Assembly (NCBI GenBank): GCA_035610365.1
Contig: CM069432.1
Location: forward strand, 224,214,532-224,278,531
Origin: Aquatica leii
Taxonomy: Eukaryota; Arthropoda; Insecta; Coleoptera; Lampyridae
Direction: 5' to 3'
Length of the DNA stretch: 64,000 bases
The stretch's first letter is position 1. Every line of letters begins with the position of its first letter. This document shows positions 26,160-37,223 of this stretch, one piece after another. The position numbers and the translations under genes were made by a program. Below the pieces are notes generated by a model. That model saw nothing but the letters and a program-made list of their open reading frames with translations, was not told the origin of the DNA and did not search any database.

Positions 26160-26540
26160 TTACGGTACCTGCATTTTAGAACTAGAACCGCATCTGCCTT
26201 CGCAGATCATTGTGTTTTAGATAACTGTTTGATAGTCAATTTTTTTGTTACAATATTGAAGTTTTTTGCAAAAACTGTTCCACCGATAAGCAAACCTACA
26301 AACTTAATTTTAAGATTTCTATTTGGCAGCAAAGAACACAAAATACATGCCAGTTGATCAATAAGAGCCATATCTGGCGTCGAATCCATGTAAGACTGAA
26401 AAAATTTACAGATCTATTTTATTTTATAAGACAGCATCGACTCATGAATAATGTTTATAACTTCCTCAGATATTTTGCATTTCTAAGTAAGTTTGCAAAA
26501 GAGTCTTTCATGTTTGCACACACATTTGTTAGATAAACGA
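26160..26540 (-). pseudogene. Fragment of an hAT-like transposase (ZMYM1/DUF4371 type)
   Basis: On the minus strand a segment ISEEVINIIHESMLSYKIK leads into FFQSYMDSTPDMALIDQLA, followed by a degraded stretch. The hAT copy at 38-40 kb has the corresponding LLDSTPDEGHIDQLTL, so this is the same family but a different, much older copy. Only about 120 residues around the first catalytic Asp region survive, with several stops. Confidence 0.6.
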
Positions 26541-26559
26541 TTTTTGTCGGTACATTCTA

Positions 26560-27596
26560 TTTTCAGTACTTTTCTTAAATTTCCCGAAACTGGGGTTTGC
26601 CTCATTATCTTGGGAAAAAATTGACCCTGTTTTTCCCATACATAATAGAATGGATTTAAACTAGGGTGAATGCTCCGTTACAGTTAATTCACATATTCAC
26701 TTGATAAAACATCGGATGAAAAAAAGTATTAGTATTAAAACAGAAATTTAACGTGAAAGTACCTTTTAGCATGTAACATAAAACTATCATCAGTAGAAGG
26801 TAATTCATTATTCGCTTTTTTCATCTGTGGTGTACGATAGCGTCTTGCTTCATTTAAATTGTTTACCTCGTTTTAATCCAAACGATAAAGGCAAAGAACA
26901 AATTTTCTGGCTACAATAATGCTTTGCTCAAAAGTGGTTTTTTCAAACAGGTGAAGATTCATTTAAAATATTCTATACTGTCCTTTTTTCAATTTTAAAA
27001 ATTGAGCAAGTGGTATCACAACCTGTCAGTGCCTGAAAAACTAGTAATCATTCTAGCATGGATCTTGTCAAAATTTGGAAAATTTTATGCTTTGGTACAA
27101 ATCGATGTTTGTTTGTTGTTGCTGTCTTATGACTTTTTTCCATATTTCCAAATTTAATTTTTTTTTTAAATAATACAAGATAAGAATCCGGACGTCACTA
27201 TCATCTGATTTAACAAGAATTTTTAAATGATTTTCCAATGTTGGCTTCCTCATTGGAGGTTTTCATCTTTACACCATCCTGAATTAGTAATCTATAATAA
27301 ACAATGTAAGTAAGTATTTTTACATAAGTAGTTGGTTACAAACTATATTAACGCTGTCTTGTTTTCAAGGGATTGTATTAGTGTTCTATAATTAGGTACG
27401 TTTCTACTACCAATTATTCAAAAAAAACCAAAGTGCTTTGTTTTCTTCTACTTTGACGTGGACAATTTTTAATAGAATTCAGAAGATCATATCTATCAAA
27501 AACGTAGAACTTAGTAGGCAGTTCTCGTATGTTTTAAAATTTTGCTAGATTCTTTTAAATATAACGTTTTCGAGTTCATTAAATGTTAATGAAACA
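26560..27596 (-). pseudogene. 3' half of an unnamed multi-copy arthropod gene family, split by the BEL element
   Basis: On the minus strand, in changing frames, I see a YVFDRYDLLNSIKN segment, then LKILVKSDDSDVRILILYYL (compare the pattern DTDLLVLLLYY), a SGTDR-like segment that in relatives reads SGCDTTSAF, then SLPLSFGLKRG, and finally SLNPFYYVWEKQGQFFPK with a trailing PVSGNLRKVLKIEC. I know this arrangement from uncharacterised proteins repeated in insects, hydrozoans and anemones (end pattern NPxxWGWxxxxxxxxPxxT, PxxLLxxIxCNC). Function is unknown to me. The D-rich hydrophobic strand might belong to a nuclease-like fold, which is a guess. The rest of the gene is at 33114-33810; the BEL element at 27597-33113 sits between. 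Many stops and frame changes. Confidence 0.5.
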
Positions 27597-27971
27597 TGTT
27601 GCGTGTGAGGTATTCCAAACCCAATATAAAACTACTCACATTAAGTTTCCAAATTTTGAAGCATTTGGAATTGCTAGAAATGGAGAATTTTGCGGCTTCT
27701 CGCAACCATTAATATGTTGTTAAACAAAGGCATTTGTGGTTGCCAACAACTAATAAAAACTTGTTATTTTTAGTAAACTATATTTATTTTTAATCAACGA
27801 ATGTGTAACATAAAAAAAGGGTTTTTTACTTCAATAACTGCACGAAGTGAAGTCTTGTACATTTCTTCGTCTCGCGGTACTTAGCGGCGAATCAACCCGA
27901 ACAAATATGAATGAAAAGGAACCGTGTACACTGTACATAATAAATCATACTTAAGTTAAACATTCTTAACA
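27597..27971 (-). repeat. 3' LTR of the BEL element
   Basis: Matches 32715-33113 apart from short gaps and scattered substitutions. Both copies end in CATTCTTAACA on the + strand. Confidence 0.85.
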
Positions 27972-28083
27972 TACCCCCGGCCTTAAAACGGATAAGATTT
28001 CAAAAATAAAAACATAATAAATGAAAAATACATACGATGCAAAACAAAGGGGTTCGTTAATATACATACAAAGTAAATATCAC

Positions 28084-29046
28084 TTAACCTACATTAGTCT
28101 CTATGGGTAAAGGACAAATTTTAGAAAATGATCGGCGCACTACACCAGTCACCGTGCGTATAGACGCCACTCTAGTAATACTATCTCGTCCAGGATGAAC
28201 TTGCACAACAGGGCCCAGTTTCCATTGTAGTGGAGGAAGATTGTCTTCTTTGATGAAAACTAGCATGCCATTCTGCAAGTCTGATTTGTTGGACTTCCAT
28301 TTTACACGCTGTTGAAAAGTAGAAATGTATTCTTTGCTCCAGCGTTTCCATATACACTGATGAAATTGTTGTATGAGCAGGCTGGTAGAGACTAAGTTGC
28401 GATTCTTTAATATCGTAAGAATTGAATTTCCTAATACTTGTTTAATGTGATATTTAGCTGAGTTAATTCCAGCTTCCCACAAGCCTCCAAAGTGAGGACT
28501 ATGTACTGGGATGAAATGCCAGTCAGTTCCTTCATTACTTAACGTTTCAGTTATAGAAAGGTTATTTTTTAAAAGAAAAGAAGATAATTCTTTTAGGGTA
28601 GAACGAGTACCAGTAAAATTGGTACCATTATCAGAATATACGTGTTGAGGCTTTCCTCTACGCGCCACAAAACGTCTAAACGTCATTATAAAAGCTTCAG
28701 TTGATAAACTAGTTACTAGTTCCAAGTGAACTGCTTTGCTAACGAAACAGATAAACAAACATAAATAGGATTTTTGCGTTTTAGAACTTCGACCTTTACG
28801 GTCTTTAATTAGAAATGGTCCACCATAATCGACTTCCGTAGTATAAAACGGTGGAGAAGGCTGAACGCGTGATTGCGGTAAGTTGCCCATAAATGGCTCA
28901 GAAAAATTTGGATAAAAACGATAGCAACGTAAACATTTATGAACAATTTGTTTTACAAGATAACGACCTGACGTTATCCAAAATTTATCACGAAGTGATG
29001 ATAAAAGTAGTAGTAGGACCAGCGTGCAGCATTCGAAGATGCTCAC
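28084..29046 (-). pseudogene. Integrase region of the BEL element
   Basis: It carries the zinc-binding remnant VHKCLRCYRF, a core with FYTTEVDYGGPFLIKDRKGR, then SKAVHLELVTSLS and YSDNGTNFTG, and GIKYHIKQ-type helices before the tail. The last 80 residues (LQNGMLVFIKEDNLPPLQWK, then GPVVQVHPG) are the DUF5641-like C-terminus typical of Pao/BEL. It would insert the cDNA into the genome; it is a fossil. Confidence 0.85.
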
Positions 29047-30223
29047 GAGTTACAATTAATTTTGCTAGATGATGTTTACCGGATATTAGAAAAAGATGTT
29101 TTTTATCTAACTGAAATTGAGCATTGTGAAGTCTTACTCCGACGCGAATAATACCACTACTATCTAGAAAAGGGTTCAAGCTCAAAAGCGATGTAGTTCG
29201 TTTTAACGGTTGGTTGTTTTTAAGATGTTTTAGTTCATCAGGAAAAGATTCTCTTTGAAAAACTCTTATAAGACACAACAATGCAGAACGTATTTCTGCA
29301 CTGGTAAGTGGTCCATTGTTTAAATTATTAAGCCTTTTAGAACAATTGTTTCGAAAACGAAGACAAAACGCGACCACTCTTTCTAATCGATTCATGTTAG
29401 AAAAGTTACTAATTAAGAACGGATCGTTAAAAACAACAAGTGATCGCATGTTTTTCTTCATTTCAGGGAGTTTAGAGGTTATTGAAATAGACTCAGGCCA
29501 TAAAGACTCACAACTGATGAGCCAATCATGACCGTGCCACCATAATTTAGAACATTTTAACATTTGAGGCGTAATGCCTCTCGATAACAAATCGGCGGGA
29601 TTGTCCTTTGTAGGCACATGTTTCCAAACAGCTCGAGACGTGCGTTCTTGTATATCGGCAACACGATTACAAACAAAAGCTTTAAGAAGATTGGGACTGG
29701 TTTTTAGCCATCCCAACACAATAGTAGAATCTGACCACAAATAAACTGCAGAAATTGACAAGTTCAATGCTTTCAGAATTTGTTCTGAAAGTTTTGACAA
29801 AAGAGCAGCTCCACAGAGTTCAAGTTTTGGAATAGTGGTTGGCTTCAAAGGTGCCACTTTAGATTTGTTACACAAAAGATATGAATAGAAGTGATTGTTG
29901 TGATCGATAGATCTGACATAAATGCAGGTTCCATAAGCATTCATAAAAGCATCGCAAAACCCATGAATTTGCACATTGATGGCACACCTGCATATAACGT
30001 GTCTCGGAATTTTTAAATGATTAAGACCAACTAACTCCTTGCGATATAAACACCATTTTGCTAAAATATTGCGTGGAACAGAATCGTCCCAAGATAATTT
30101 TTCTAACCAAACTTGTTGGAGAGAAGGAGTGATCGTTCCCAGCGGATCAAATATTTGCGAAATTTCAGAAAGTATAACACGCTTTGTCACTTTTCTGGTT
30201 AAAGGTTCAGATATTAAAAACAT
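28988..30223 (-). pseudogene. RNase H / peptidase A17 region of the BEL element
   Basis: SEISQIFDPLGTITPSLQQV is the signature start of the Pao-type A17 region. It continues with HGFCDAFMNAYGTCIYVRS (RNase H-like), KLELCGAALLSKL, VYLWSDSTIVLGWL and WKHVPTKDNPADLLSRG, all standard for BEL pol. It ends by leading into the integrase zinc region. Confidence 0.85.
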
Positions 30224-30279
30224 AAAACTATCTGTTTGAAATGACTAAACTAAACCAAGAGTGGTGGTATGTTCGTGCC

Positions 30280-31600
30280 AACCAATTTCAAGAATTCCAG
30301 GGTGTATCATTTGAGATCCACTTTCTAAGAATAAAGCCTCCGGTGCGTAAAACATTTGTAATATCTGTGCAAATTCTACGAACTTCATTAATATTGTCGG
30401 CACCTGTTAAAAGATCATCAAAGTAAAAATCAAATTTAATGATGTTAGAAATATCCGGTTTTGAATCTTTACATTCAACAGCAAGCTGATGCAAACAGCG
30501 AATTGCAAGGAATGACGCAGAGGCAGTTCCGTACGTTACTGTGTTTAAATCAAAAGATTAAAGTACGTTTGTTGGAGAGGATCTCCACAAGATTCTCTGA
30601 AGTGGTCTCTGAGTAGGTTCAATCAGTACTTGCCGATACATCTTCTCAATGTCGGCTGCAACAACATAGCCGTGCTTACGAAAACGAATTAATATAGAAA
30701 ATAAATCTTCTTGTATTGTTGGGCCAACCGTTTAAACATCATTTAACGAATCACCCGTAGTGGTAGGAGAAGATCCATTAAAAACAACACGAAGTTTTGT
30801 TGTAAGACTGTCTTCCTTCAACACTCCATGATGAGGAAGATAATATGAAGATAAGGAGCTATCTGAACTTGACACTGTCATGTGTCTTAGATCTTGATAC
30901 TCTTGCATGAATAAGGAATACTGAATAGCAAGATCTAGATTAGCTTGAAGACGACGCTCCAGAGCCAAGAATCTTTTTTGAGCTACGTCGTATGAATCAC
31001 CAAGAAGCTCGACTGGCTTTTTCAATGGAAGTGAAACGATAAATCGTCCAGTGGAATTTGTGCAAACAGTTTTTTCTTCAGATGAAAGTACCTTTTCCTT
31101 TGGGTAACTTTCAAGCTCCCAAAACTTAGAAAGACAACCTGAAAGATAGTTTAAAACACTTAAATGACAATGTCTTTGGATGGGTACTAATGGACTTGTT
31201 AGACCAGATATGACCCAACCAAAGCGAGTTTTTTGGAGAGTTGGCAAATTCGGACCTAGTCGTATTTGGCTTACACATAACAAATTGAAAAATTCTTGGG
31301 AACCAATCAACAAGTCAATTTCGCCCGGAACGTTGAAAGACGGGTCAGATAATCGAATGTTATCTGGAATCTTGAAACTACTGCTGTCGACATAGAAGCT
31401 AGGCATAATACCAGTTATTTCATTCAAAACCAAACATAAAAGAGAAACTTGAAAATTAGAATGATGCGCGTAAACCAATACGTCACAACGTGAACAAATA
31501 AAGGAATCAGACTTGCTTATTCCATTAATAACAATATTTGCATCAAAGACCAGAGCGAATACAATTTGACTGCGATCCAGAGTCAAGTAAAAAACGAATA
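30280..31600 (-). pseudogene. Protease and reverse transcriptase region of the BEL element
   Basis: The upstream part has the DUF1758 protease fold tail (GEIDLLIGSQEFFNLL, then LQKTRFGWVISG). The reverse transcriptase starts with YYLPHHGVLKEDSLTTKLRV, then VFNGSSPTTTGDSLND. The catalytic FYFDDLLTGAD box lies near 30400. Part of the palm between them is poorly preserved. Confidence 0.8.
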
Positions 31601-31669
31601 GAATGTGACTTTCCGTCAGAATCGAAAATCTGAGCCGAAGCCGTAGGCAATAGAACTTGAGCTGTGTTT

Positions 31670-32823
31670 TTACAGAACGCCGAAATATTTAGGACTGTCT
31701 GCGCTAGTCGCAGAGCCTGGCTTTACAGCGAGATTTATCTTAGAAGAAGAAGGCAAAGCATGTAGCAAACTGTGGTGTTTATTTTTGCACGTTCGGCAAG
31801 TATACTTTGAATTACACTGCGACAAAAAATGACCTTTGTGGAGACAGTTAATGCACACCTTTAACTCTTTAGTTTTGGTTAACCTTTGTTGAGGAGTTAA
31901 CTCTAAAAACTGGTCACAAGAACTTAATAGATGCGGACTTTTGCAAAGTGCACATAAAATGGCATTTGCTACAAATGATTTAGAATAATTTAATTTTGAT
32001 TTTTCTTGAACAACCTTAACATACGGTTTAGATGGTAAACTATCTAAAAAATTAGCTGCGCTTGTTATAATTTTTTTTAATTTGTCAAGGGTAGGCAAAT
32101 AGGAACCGGAACTGTTCCTTAAAGATTCCCATTCACGGGATGTAACGGTATCTAGTTTATTAGACATAATATGAATAATAATCATTTCAAATCATTGCTC
32201 TTCTGTTGCAAGCGATTTTAAAGCAGTGATATGTTTGAATAAAGCGTCAGAGAAATTGCGTAATTTGGTTGAAGATTCTTTATTAAAAGACTCCAAATAC
32301 AAAATCGATTTTAAGTGATTCCTTATTAGCATGCGCGGTTGATCATATCTAGCGCAAATTGATTGCCAAGCAATATGATAATTGTCAGCTGAAAATTGTA
32401 AAGACTTAACCACCTGTGCTGCGTCTCCAACTAGACTGGATTTCAAATAATGCAAGCGTTGGATATCGCCAAGATCTTCATTTGAATGAATTAGACTATT
32501 GAAGATTTCTTGAAATTCAAGCCAATTTTCTAGTGACCCAGAGAATTTTGGGATAGAAATTTTTGGCAAATTAAACATCGGAGCTTTATTGTGTGAAGTG
32601 GTACTGCTCCGTTGCGATGACGTAGGCTACGTTGAAACATGTGTTGATATCGTTTCACGACTTCGTATATTGATGTAGTTTTAACTAATTTTAATATTTG
32701 ACGCGAAGGACCAATGTTGTGTGTGAGGTATTCCAAACCTAATATAAAACTACTCACTCTAAGTTTCCAAATTTTGTAGCATTTGGAATTGCTAGAAATG
32801 GAGAATTTTGCGGCTTCTCTCAA
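31670..32823 (-). pseudogene. gag region of the BEL element
   Basis: The DUF1759 segment reads LPKISIPKFSGSLENWLEFQ, then FNSLIHSNEDL and RLHYLKSSLVGDAAQVVKSL. Downstream are paired zinc knuckles, CINCLHKGHFLSQC and CRTCKNKHHSLLH. The family uses gag as the particle protein. It is a fossil and is not one open frame. Confidence 0.8.
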
Positions 32824-33113
32824 CCATTAATATGTTGTTAAACAAAGGCATTTGTGGTTGCCAACAATCAATAAAAACTTGTTATTTTTAGTAAACTATA
32901 TTTATTTTTAATCAACGAATGACCACTACGGCCGATCATGTAACAATTTGTAACATAAAAAAAGGGTTATTTACTTCAATAGCTGCACATACGAAGTAAA
33001 GTCTTGTATATTTCTTCGTGTCGCGGTACTTAGCGGCGAATCAACCCGAACAAATATGAATGAAAAGAAACCGTGTACATAATAAATCATACTTAAGTTA
33101 AACATTCTTAACA
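32715..33113 (-). repeat. 5' LTR of the BEL element
   Basis: 399-bp repeat matching 27597-27971. The primer-site-like TTGGTCCTTCGCG adjoins it on the internal side. Confidence 0.85.
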
Positions 33114-33810
33114 GAACATATGTTAATTTATAAGAAGGGGTGTCATCAAAATTGAGATTATTAACTTGAGCAGTAGTAATGATCCTTCGAAACATGACCT
33201 CTGGATTTACATATGATTGAGAATTGTTCATTTTTAAACCTAAAGTATTACTAGCAAAAATTTTAAATGTTAGCGAGGTACAGATTTCCAAAAGTTTATG
33301 TTACTAATCAAACATAACCATTCATTAATAAATTTTTATAAACTTTCAAAAAATTTTTCTTTAAAATGTGGTAATGAAATTTGTACTTCAGCAGAAACAT
33401 TTTTTTCTGTAAATATTTCCCTTTTTCGTAAAACCAAGTACTCCACCAACACTTTTACATTTTTTATTCACAGTTTGTTCCAAGCCATATCAGCAGCGAC
33501 GCAATTAATATTTGTCCTATACTGCAAATGAATGCTATTGTTAAATGCATTCCGGCTAATTGCAATGTTATGAAATTTTCCAGTTTTAGAGATTTATTCC
33601 ATATTATCTCCTGTGCCTTGTTCCAAATTTTTCCTTATTCTTGCGTTATACTTTTTAATCAAACAAGCGCTATATAGATCTTGTCAAAGGATGTAGGTAG
33701 TGCATTAATGAAAGGATAGTAATACACGTTTGACACTGGATTATCGCATGACCTAATTACAATATTGTACTCATCCATCCCAGAAAAGTGTTATTATTTT
33801 TGACGTAACG
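33114..33810 (-). pseudogene. 5' half of the same unnamed multi-copy gene family, upstream of the BEL insertion
   Basis: Reading the minus strand toward the BEL element there is FSGMDEYNIVIRSCDNPVSN, then YYYPFINALPTSFDKIYIAL, a degraded middle part, and finally NSQSYVNPEVMFRRIITTAQ and DTPSYKLTYV up to the BEL LTR. Relatives have a P-E-hydrophobic-M-F-x-R-I motif at this place, followed by a short PxSLFD-like segment that here falls on the other side of the BEL element (27596 downward). That agreement is why I treat the two pieces as one interrupted gene. The copy is broken. Function unknown. Confidence 0.5.
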
Positions 33811-33819
33811 TATTATTTT

Positions 33820-34095
33820 CCATATTGTGTCAGTTGATAATTTTATATTACTGTCAGTACAAAACCTGTTAAGATATCTAGTTGCGAGAGAGGGTTTTTA
33901 GATTATTTGTGTTGCACAGAGAAAATTTCAAAATTAAATAGAGTGTATGTGTTGTACCGCGTGCGAATATCTTTATAGTTTTTTTGGTTTATTAACCTCA
34001 TTTGAGCAAAGCTCCGGGTGTTGAATCGATTCGGTTAAATGGTTAACCGAATCATTTTTATATTGGTTAACCGACTAATTTATAATTGAATTATT
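33820..34095. other. Non-coding spacer with diverged GGTTAA motifs
   Basis: No coding signal. Its last 80 bases already hold diverged GGTTAACCGA motifs leading into the minisatellite. Confidence 0.5.
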
Positions 34096-34098
34096 AAT

Positions 34099-34288
34099 TT
34101 TTGGTTAATCGATTTAGTTTAACCTGTTTTGGTTAATCGATTCAGTTTAACCAATTTTGGTTAATCGATTTAGTTTAACCATTTTTGGGTAAACAATTCA
34201 GCTTAACCGTCTGTGGTTAAACAATTCAGTTTAACCATCTTTCGTTAAACGATACAGTTTAATCATCTTTTATTAAACGATTTTTTTT
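34099..34288. repeat. 28-bp minisatellite of GGTTAATCGATTYAGTTTAACC units
   Basis: About 6.8 tandem copies of a 28-bp unit of the form TTTTGGTTAATCGATT then YAGTTTAACCAN. The first three copies are nearly identical and the later ones drift (GTTAAACAATT, GTTAAACGATA). Each unit contains GGTTAA and TTAACC, so each is itself an imperfect inverted repeat able to form a hairpin. Confidence 0.85.
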
Positions 34289-34289
34289 C

Positions 34290-35092
34290 AAGTATAGGTT
34301 CTGGTCGGCTTTTCGATGTTAAAATAATATAGTTGCCATTGCATGGGTAATCTCTTTTCCATCAAATGTTTCTTCATTTTGGTCAAAATTGTCAATACTA
34401 GCATAAACGAGATTTTTTTTTGTCAGTTGCTGGGATCAATCCAGAGGTATAAAGACTTTGCTGGAATGCTTAATTTCTTTAAGGTATAATGTTGTGAGAA
34501 ATTTTTACACCTTTTCATATGATGAGCCAAGGTGGTAAAATTTTTTGTCAATGATGTTTAAATTGCTCAAATGAATTCCTGCATTTGATAAATTTCTTCA
34601 TGCAACAGCCAAGAAACAAACTAATATAACATATATTAAGAACCTCCTTCCTGCACTCTTCTTCGTTAGTTTCTTGAAATATTATGTAATAACGATTAAT
34701 TGTGTTGACCATACGTTTATTAATTCTTTGACGTAAAATACTCGCACCTTTATTGGCCGGTTGCACCAACACGACTTAAACTTACGTAGAATTTAAAAAC
34801 TTAGATACAATTGTTAAAACCATAGCAACGTAGCTATCGTAACCAAACTTTGTAGAAAATAATATGGTGGACCGTCCAAAACTGCTTAAACATGTAAGAC
34901 GGTTTCCGTAAATATTTTCAAATGACTTGTTACGGCTGCAAAATTTGTTAAAACTCGATCCTCAAATAACGAGCAGCATGACTTCGGTAGTAAATAAATC
35001 TATGTAATATTTTAATCGCCTCTAAACGAATGTCCTGAAATGGTTGGTTTTTTAACAACCAATCCATTTCTCATATCATCTTCTGTTACTAA
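34290..35092. other. Non-coding spacer upstream of the MULE
   Basis: No recognisable domain. An open frame on the minus strand at 34548-34772 has no family resemblance I know and is probably chance. Confidence 0.45.
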
Positions 35093-35100
35093 TTATTCGC
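35093..35100. repeat. Target-site duplication, left of the MULE
   Basis: TTATTCGC, identical to 37038-37045. Confidence 0.75.
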
Positions 35101-35232
35101 GGAACTCGGTCGTTTAATCGCCACCGATTGAACACCGCCATTTAAACGCTGTCGTTTGAACACCGGAAAGTTGAACGCTGAAACTTTTGAACGCCGAGAC
35201 TTTTCAACGCCGCGCGCTGCCGATTTTGAACA
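35101..35232. repeat. Left inverted terminal repeat of the MULE
   Basis: Starts GGAACTCGGTCGTTTAATCG and contains five or six variants of TTTGAACRCCG (CGATTGAACACCG, CGTTTGAACACCG, AGTTGAACGCTG, TTTTGAACGCCG). Reads in opposite orientation to 36890-37037. Confidence 0.75.
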
Positions 35233-35439
35233 CAATTACAATTACGTTACCCTATTAACTTACTATATTTTGTTAAATAATTAAACGGAGTTATATTTAG
35301 TTAATTATGGTAGACAATTAGAAAAAAAAATATTTAAAAATAAATAGTTCTCTTAATTTATTAATTCATTAATTTAGATAATAACATCATGTAACATATT
35401 TGTAATATTATTATAATACGTGTTAATTTAAGTATTAGA

Positions 35440-36640
35440 GAAATATATTTATGAAAATTTTAATTCTAAAGTAAAATTTTAATATGAGCTGCAATGTGTT
35501 TAGCATTGGTTGTAAGGCAACTGGTAAATAATTTTCCAACAATTCTAAATTTTCATTTATACCATCTACAGGAACAAAAGCCAGACAGATAATCATTTTA
35601 GACTTTAATGCAAATTTAGCGTCGTTGTTATAATTCTGAACTAATCCTAATTCGCCAAGATGCTTTTTCATATTTTTAGCAACAATCACATATAATTGAA
35701 TAAGGATTTAAATTAGGTTCTACTTTTTTCAGCATTGTGAATAAAGCTGTGTAAGTAGCGCATTGTTTATTTGGCAGAATCGCATAATAAATTGGGAGAA
35801 CACCATTATGTTTTTGCCATTATAACGTAAACCTGCATAAAAAACATAGGTGCAATTGAAAATGTTCCATCGGCATACCATTGTCAAGATGTTCTCAAAT
35901 CCAACTTTGTCTTCCAAAAATAAGAATCCTTCTCCCATTATTTTGATTATCCACAATTAAAAAGTTTTTTTCAACTCCTGAAGCTGGTCGATAAATTGTG
36001 TATTCTTGCGGTAAAACAAGATCATTGAAATCGCGTGGTTCGAGTAATCTTGCCGTCGTATTCTTCTTATAGTTTTTTTCAAAACTCCATGATTAGGAAT
36101 TGACTTTTGTACAGTAGGTTGGACGGTAAGCAGTTATTTATCACTTAAGCTGTATAATAATTATAAAAATTATTAAATTAAAAGTTTTAAATCAATTATT
36201 GATTCTTGAGTACCAAGATAAATTATAAATCCTTTCATAATTTAAATATGAAAAATTAAAGTTATGTTGCAATAATAGTTAATAATATTTGAATAATTTA
36301 CAGATTATTTTTTTTTAATGTACCTTCCATTGTGTCTTATGCCCTACGTTTCATTTGCGTAAAAACTTTCAACATAAGCGCTTGATGAATCATGGTTATG
36401 GTTATTTATTTGCTTCATTACTTCTCCGTCAACTGTATGAATTCTTGCGCTGCATAAATGTATTCTTTCACGCCTCCAAAATTTTCGGTTTTCTTCTGTT
36501 TTGCTATCTTTATCTAACATGTAAATATATCCGTTGTGAGAAAACTTAGGTTTTCCGTGATTACTTAATATATTATTCATATTTAACGTTTCTCTACTGA
36601 GATGTAGAAAAGTACTAATGAAATTGTTATGACAAAACCT
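35440..36640 (-). pseudogene. MULE transposase pseudogene with N-terminal FLYWCH finger
   Basis: The N-terminal exon (to about 36340) holds GKPKFSHNGYIYMLDKD, then KFWRRERIHLCSARIHTVDG and NNHNHDSS. This is the FLYWCH pattern, but the first metal Cys after the Trp is Arg here. A likely donor site (GGAAG|GTACAT) follows near 36322. After about 200 non-coding bases come RLLEPRDFNDLVLPQEYTIY and VEKNFLIVDN, then VCRWNIFNCTYVFYAGLRYN, part of the MULE core, then after a gap LGLVQNYNNDAKFALKSKM and ICLAFVPVDGI, the C-terminal helix region. In intact relatives an acid-residue segment (DxEKAxxxA) lies between these blocks; it is deleted here. It once cut and pasted the element and is now inactive. 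Confidence 0.7.
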
Positions 36641-36889
36641 TCTTAAAAGCAATGCTAGATAGTAATCATTACATTTATACTTGCAGAATTTTCAAGAAGT
36701 TGACATTATACCAATAACAATACTATCTTTCAACAAAAATTTGTCAGATAGTATACCATTAAAGAATGATTAAAAATTTGTACTCGTCTTAATTAAATTT
36801 TTGTATTAATTTCTAAGTTTGAGGTTCGTATCGTTATCTACCTATTGAGAAAAATATATTTTTGTTAAAGTGATTTTATGTACAAATAG

Positions 36890-37037
36890 ATGCCCGACGA
36901 GCAAACGTCCGGCAATCAAACAATGTTAGCGTTGAAATGTTCCAGCGTTCAAAAGTTTCAGCGATCAATCGGCCGGCGTTCAAACGCCGGACTTCAAATG
37001 TGGCGTTCAATCGGCGGTATTTAAATGTCCTAAACCG
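36890..37037. repeat. Right inverted terminal repeat of the MULE
   Basis: Reverse-oriented partner of 35101-35232. It carries CGTTCAAACGCCGG, GCGTTCAATCGGCG and GCGTTCAAAAGTTTCAGCG. Read in reverse it begins CGGTTTAGGACATTTAAATA. Confidence 0.75.
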
Positions 37038-37045
37038 TTATTCGC
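37038..37045. repeat. Target-site duplication, right of the MULE
   Basis: TTATTCGC, identical to 35093-35100. Confidence 0.75.
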
Positions 37046-37215
37046 AAAACAGACGTACGTGGTTGCTCATTTTAGATTGTTTTCAATGACTAAATACAGT
37101 TTTATTTACAATTACTTGCAACTTGAAAGAGTGAATGGAATCCACTTTATCGGTCATAGGTAATTAAGGAGTTTGCGGAGCACGGGAAGGAAAATGCAAA
37201 CCCTGAGTTCGAATG

Positions 37216-37223
37216 ATACTTTC
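37216..37223. repeat. Target-site duplication, left of the hAT element
   Basis: ATACTTTC, repeated exactly at 40968-40975. Confidence 0.9.

Larger units (their letters stand above)
27597..33113 (-). mobile_element. BEL/Pao-family LTR retrotransposon fossil
   Basis: A 5.5 kb element on the minus strand with LTRs of 399 bp (5', at 32715-33113) and 375 bp (3', at 27597-27971), beginning TGTT and ending AACA on the + strand. Flanks AAACA and GAACA are a likely 5-bp target duplication with one difference. A primer-site-like TTGGTCCTTCGCG follows the 5' LTR. Inside are gag (DUF1759 and zinc knuckles), a DUF1758 aspartic protease, reverse transcriptase, the Pao-specific peptidase A17 / RNase H region and integrase with a DUF5641-like tail. 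The LTRs differ by some substitutions and a few short gaps, so it is moderately old. It is broken, with a handful of breaks. No envelope gene is present. Confidence 0.9.
35101..37037 (-). mobile_element. Mutator-like element (MULE) with FLYWCH transposase
   Basis: The ends are long imperfect inverted repeats (about 35101-35232 and 36890-37037) made of many copies of a motif like TTTGAACGCCG. TTATTCGC occurs exactly on both sides (35093-35100 and 37038-37045), an 8-bp target duplication, or 9 bp with one mismatch, as expected for MULEs. The broken transposase on the minus strand starts with a FLYWCH zinc finger and has MULE-core segments. At 1.94 kb it is short for an autonomous MULE, so it is internally shortened. 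Confidence 0.8.

Noticed and set aside
29316-30426. + strand open frames across the BEL element
   Set aside because: Antisense to clear BEL pol domains on the minus strand.
33970-34290. CRISPR-like array
   Set aside because: The repeats are contiguous 28-bp tandem units without spacers, in a eukaryotic setting; a minisatellite.
34548-34772. 74-residue minus-strand frame upstream of the MULE
   Set aside because: Could not be matched to the MULE or any known family; outside the element boundaries set by the target duplication.
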